From assembly GCA_036702865.1 (NCBI GenBank), contig DATNQD010000059.1:124001-188000 (forward strand): a stretch of DNA of 64,000 nt, written 5' to 3'. Made by a program: the position numbers and the translations under genes. Under the pieces are notes generated by a model. It searched no databases. It was not told where the DNA came from and was given only the letters and a program-made list of their open reading frames with translations. Shown piece after piece: positions 61,484 to 64,000 of this stretch; positions within the stretch are counted from its first letter, which is position 1; every line of letters starts with the position of its first letter. This DNA is from Trichocoleus sp. Lineage in GTDB: Bacteria > Cyanobacteriota > Cyanobacteriia > Elainellales > Elainellaceae.

Positions 61484-62419
61484 ATGCGGCTGGAACAGTT
61501 GCAAGCATTTTTAGCGGTGGCTGAAGCTGGAGGGTTTCAACAGGCAACCCATCGCTGCAAGGTTACTCAATCGACAATTAGTCGCCAAATTCAAGCCCTA
61601 GAAGCAGAACTTGGTTTACCCTTATTTCATCGCACTTCTCAAGCAAAATTGACGATCGCTGGGGAACGGTTTTTGCCGCGTGCCCGACGAATTTGCCAGG
61701 AATGGCAGAATGCATCCACAGAGCTGGCAGAACTCTTGGCAGGCAAGCAGCCTGATTTATGTGTTGCAGCAATCCACTCGGTTTCCGCATACCATCTGCC
61801 CCCTGTGCTGCGACAGTTCTGTCGAGATTATCCTGATGTGCAGCTTCGAGTCACTTCTCTAGGCAGCGATCGGGCGCTCAAGGTTTTGAAAGATAGCCTG
61901 GTTGATTTGGCGATTGTGATGCATAACCGTTTCTTGACAGCAAGCCCTGAAATGGTCGTTGATACGCTATTTCAAGAGCCGATTGCAGTACTGATGGCGG
62001 CAGATCATCCGTTGGCTCAATTCAGTCGCGTCCCCTGGACTGAGTTATCTTACTATCCTCAAGTTGTCTTTAAGGACGGTTATGGAATGCAGCGATTGGT
62101 ACAGGAGCAGTTTCAGCGACATGGGCTGACGCTACAGGCGGCGATCGAACTCAATACGCTGGATGGTTTTCGGGGCATGGTACGGCAGGGAAATTTGACG
62201 GCTCTATTACCGCGATCGGCTTTGCAAGAGATCCAGCAGGATAAAACTTTGGCAATCCGCCCCACTGAAGAGCCAGTGCTGAGCCGTCAGGTTGTTCTTG
62301 TTACGACCCAGGATCGGCTAGACATTCCTCCAATTCAACATTTCCGGACACTTGTGCAACAATTGATCGCCATACCCTTGAACGATCAAGCACCAATCCT
62401 GACGAATGAAAAAGTTTAG
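61484..62419 (+). CDS. LysR-type transcriptional regulator
   Basis: 311 residues. N-terminal winged helix: QLQAFLAVAEAGGFQQATHRCKVTQSTISRQIQALEAELGLPLFHRTSQAKLTIAGERF. The effector domain (LCVAAIHSVSAYHLPPVLRQFCRDYPDVQLRV, LVDLAIVMHN, GFRGMVRQGNLTALLPRSAL) is of the CbbR/CysB-type fold. Effector unknown. Neighbours are the solute-binding protein upstream and the TrpD paralog downstream, both in the same direction, each a candidate target. Confidence 0.9.
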   Translation: MRLEQLQAFLAVAEAGGFQQATHRCKVTQSTISRQIQALEAELGLPLFHRTSQAKLTIAGERFLPRARRICQEWQNASTELAELLAGKQPDLCVAAIHSVSAYHLPPVLRQFCRDYPDVQLRVTSLGSDRALKVLKDSLVDLAIVMHNRFLTASPEMVVDTLFQEPIAVLMAADHPLAQFSRVPWTELSYYPQVVFKDGYGMQRLVQEQFQRHGLTLQAAIELNTLDGFRGMVRQGNLTALLPRSALQEIQQDKTLAIRPTEEPVLSRQVVLVTTQDRLDIPPIQHFRTLVQQLIAIPLNDQAPILTNEKV

Positions 62420-62561
62420 CTCGGCTTGAAATTGTTGGCTCTGGACAACGCATAGTCCAGCTCTGCGATAGAAAGAACAAAGGCTTTAAATTTACTTCTC
62501 TTCAAGTCTTATTTTTAATTTCCTTAAAGATATTGTCTCTGAATCTTTAACCTGAAATTCC

Positions 62562-63635
62562 ATGAGCGATGCGTTTCGAGAACTTCTGCGTAAGGTGGGC
62601 AGTGGCTCCCATACTAGTGAAAGTCTGACTCGTGATGAAGCGGCAGCAGCAACTCGGATGATGTTGCGCCAAGAGGCAACTCCTGCCCAAATTGGTGCTT
62701 TCATGATTGCCCACCGCATTAAACGTCCGACTGGTGAAGAACTAGCAGGAATGCTTGATGCCTATGAAGAACTCGGACCCAGGCTCAATTCCATTGCTGC
62801 CCCTTTCCGGACTGTTGTCATGGGCATTCCCTATGATGGTCGATCGCGCACTGCGCCGATTAATCCATTAGTTGCGCTGTTGCTGGCTGCCGTTGGTTGC
62901 CCAGTGGTTATGCATGGGGGGCGACGGATGCCGACGAAAGAAGGAATTCCGCTGGCTGAAATCTGGCAGGGGCTTGGGGCTGATTGGACCCATTTATCGC
63001 TAGAGCAAGTGCAGCAGGTGTTTAACCAAACGCGCCTTGGCTTTGTTTATCTACCGACCCATTTTCCCCTCGCTGAAGCGATCGTTCCGTACCGAGAACA
63101 GATTGGCAAGCGCCCACCTTTTGCGACAGTCGAGCTATTTTGGTGTCCTTTTGCTGGGGATGCGCTTGTTGTTTCTGGATTTGTGCATCCACCAACAGAG
63201 GAAATGGCAAAGACGGCTTTTAGCCTGCGAGGGACGACTCGCTTTATGACCGTCAAAGGCTTAGAAGGTAGCTGCGACTTGCCACGCGATCGAACCTGCA
63301 TTATTGGCATCAGCAATCCAGATTCAAATCCACCGTTCGATCGGCTCTTGCTCCATCCGCGTGACTATCATTTTGCAGCAGTAGATGTGCCTTTAACCAC
63401 TGATGCTGAACTGATGACTCAACTGCAAGCAGTCTTACAGGGTGAATCTGGGGAACTGCTGGAATCTGCGATTTGGAATGGCGGCTTCTACCTCTGGCAG
63501 GTTGGCTTCTGCCCGGATCTTGAGTCAGGGCTAACAAACGCGAGAGATTTCTTCACCAGCGGCAAGGTTGCTCAGCACCTAACAAAACTCCAGCAAGCAA
63601 TTGCCTCCTGTAAGCAGGTTGAGGCAGCTCGCTAA
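62562..63635 (+). CDS. Anthranilate phosphoribosyltransferase-family paralog (TrpD2-like)
   Basis: 357 residues. N-terminal helical domain SLTRDEAAAATRMMLRQEATPAQIGAFMIAHRIKRPTGEELAGMLDAY and the following phosphoribosyltransferase-like core place it in the TrpD/nucleoside phosphorylase class III fold. The canonical glycine-rich GTGGD is replaced by GIPYDGRSRTAP, and the anthranilate site differs (MHGGRRMPTKEGIP). It is therefore unlikely to be the tryptophan enzyme. YbiB-type relatives bind nucleic acid. Function here is unknown. Confidence 0.82.
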   Translation: MSDAFRELLRKVGSGSHTSESLTRDEAAAATRMMLRQEATPAQIGAFMIAHRIKRPTGEELAGMLDAYEELGPRLNSIAAPFRTVVMGIPYDGRSRTAPINPLVALLLAAVGCPVVMHGGRRMPTKEGIPLAEIWQGLGADWTHLSLEQVQQVFNQTRLGFVYLPTHFPLAEAIVPYREQIGKRPPFATVELFWCPFAGDALVVSGFVHPPTEEMAKTAFSLRGTTRFMTVKGLEGSCDLPRDRTCIIGISNPDSNPPFDRLLLHPRDYHFAAVDVPLTTDAELMTQLQAVLQGESGELLESAIWNGGFYLWQVGFCPDLESGLTNARDFFTSGKVAQHLTKLQQAIASCKQVEAAR

Positions 63636-63688
63636 ACGATGGTGGCAGCAAAGGATAAACTAGAGTTTTGCGTTGGTTTTGTAGGTTG

Positions 63689-64000
63689 ATGGTGAATTCC
63701 ATTCCCGTTGCAATGACGATCGCAGGCTCTGACAGCGGAGGGGGAGCAGGCATTCAAGCCGACTTGCGAACGTTTTCCTTTCATCAAGTTCATGGCACCA
63801 GTGTTTTGACCTGTATCACAGCCCAAAACACTGTAGGCGTGACTCGCGTTGATGCCCTCCCGCCCGAAGCAGTTGCTGCTCAAATTACCGCAGTGGTTGA
63901 AGATATTGGAGTGCAGGCACTCAAAACAGGAATGCTGCTCAATCAGGCAATTATTGCGATCGTGGTTGAGCAAGTCTTGTCGTTTGGTTTGCCAAATTTG
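63689..64000 (+). CDS. thiD: Hydroxymethylpyrimidine/phosphomethylpyrimidine kinase ThiD, truncated at window edge
   Basis: The first 104 codons are visible, beginning with an ATG at 63689. AMTIAGSDSGGGAGIQADLRTFSF is the diagnostic N-terminus of ThiD; SVLTCITAQNTVGVTRVDALPPEAVAAQI and ALKTGMLLNQ also match. It phosphorylates HMP and HMP-P in thiamine synthesis. The ATP-binding end lies beyond the window. No TPP-riboswitch-like element fits in the 53-base upstream gap. Confidence 0.92.
   Translation, partial: MVNSIPVAMTIAGSDSGGGAGIQADLRTFSFHQVHGTSVLTCITAQNTVGVTRVDALPPEAVAAQITAVVEDIGVQALKTGMLLNQAIIAIVVEQVLSFGLPNL

Noticed and set aside
62441-62460. Six-pair stem CTGGAC / GTCCAG after the LysR gene
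   Set aside because: Short stem, no T-run; not enough for a terminator call.
63636-63688. TPP riboswitch before thiD
   Set aside because: Only 53 bases separate the genes, too short for a TPP aptamer.
1-64000. tRNA, rRNA, CRISPR, insertion sequence or prophage
   Set aside because: No tRNA-like T-arm sequences in gaps, no evenly spaced repeat-spacer array, no transposase or phage genes recognised.

Overview
The window is cyanobacterial chromosome. The evidence is the dense scatter of GCGATCGC-type (HIP1-like) octamers and GATCG runs, and genes found mainly or only in oxygenic phototrophs: RbcR, Ycf54, a Z-ISO-type zeta-carotene isomerase, cyanobacterial-type HemJ, CrtE, Get3 with a C-terminal alpha-crystallin domain, DUF3370, DUF3084, DUF3146 and DUF2811. 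GC looks moderate, near one half, with a visibly AT-richer patch at about 18.8-21.4 kb. I see no rRNA, tRNA, CRISPR array, insertion sequence or prophage.

Layout. 0-5 kb: a truncated secreted protein, a pseudo-orthocaspase (His/Cys dyad replaced by Tyr/Asn), a DUF2157/GDYXXLXY membrane pair and a SufR-like regulator. 5-10.5 kb: rsmD, hisH, a pyroglutamyl-peptidase-like protein, and an SGNH-fold protein followed by a DUF3370 protein. 10.5-18.6 kb: an orphan GvpL/F protein, long-form hibernation factor (lrtA type), lipB, two small conserved proteins, a creatininase-family protein, proS and a DMT exporter. 18.7-24.8 kb: pentapeptide-repeat protein, a GT39-like membrane protein, LmeA-like and GerMN proteins, an ArsR regulator and a Get3d-type ATPase. 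24.8-32.4 kb: small cyanobacterial DUF proteins, YqgF-type nuclease, DUF3084, hemJ, pdxJ, ycf54 and a SPOR-like secreted protein. 32.5-36.6 kb: divergent PAP2, crtE and folD, then a lipoprotein, a Nudix hydrolase and a YgjP-like metallopeptidase. 36.8-50.8 kb: signalling and wall genes (GGDEF, era, histidine kinase, beta-lactamase-like, NlpC/P60, an ArgS-like protein without a catalytic core, Crp, a substrate-binding protein, a kinase and rbcR). 51.4-58.3 kb: an operon-like cluster of a Roadblock-like protein, a 2Fe-2S ferredoxin, two phycobilisome-like globins without the bilin cysteine, two V4R proteins, a small repeat protein and a Ser/Thr kinase. 58.4-64 kb: thioredoxin-like, Z-ISO, rpmI-rplT, a substrate-binding protein, a LysR regulator, a TrpD paralog and a truncated thiD.

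Most notable. (1) The 51.4-58.3 kb cluster matches in content what I recall of the Synechocystis slr0144-slr0152 photosystem II assembly operon. Its biochemistry is largely open, and both phycobilisome-like proteins here have lost the chromophore cysteine. (2) In a long divergent intergenic region at 29.6-30.4 kb, same-strand DnaA-box-like sequences recur about every 11 bp and are followed by an AT-rich tandem repeat, an origin-like or DnaA-titration-like module. (3) A hidden fragment of an APC-type amino-acid permease lies between the GGDEF gene and era.

The genes work together mainly in pigment and photosystem biogenesis (hemJ, ycf54, crtE, Z-ISO, V4R cluster, rbcR), envelope upkeep, and housekeeping translation or ribosome functions.
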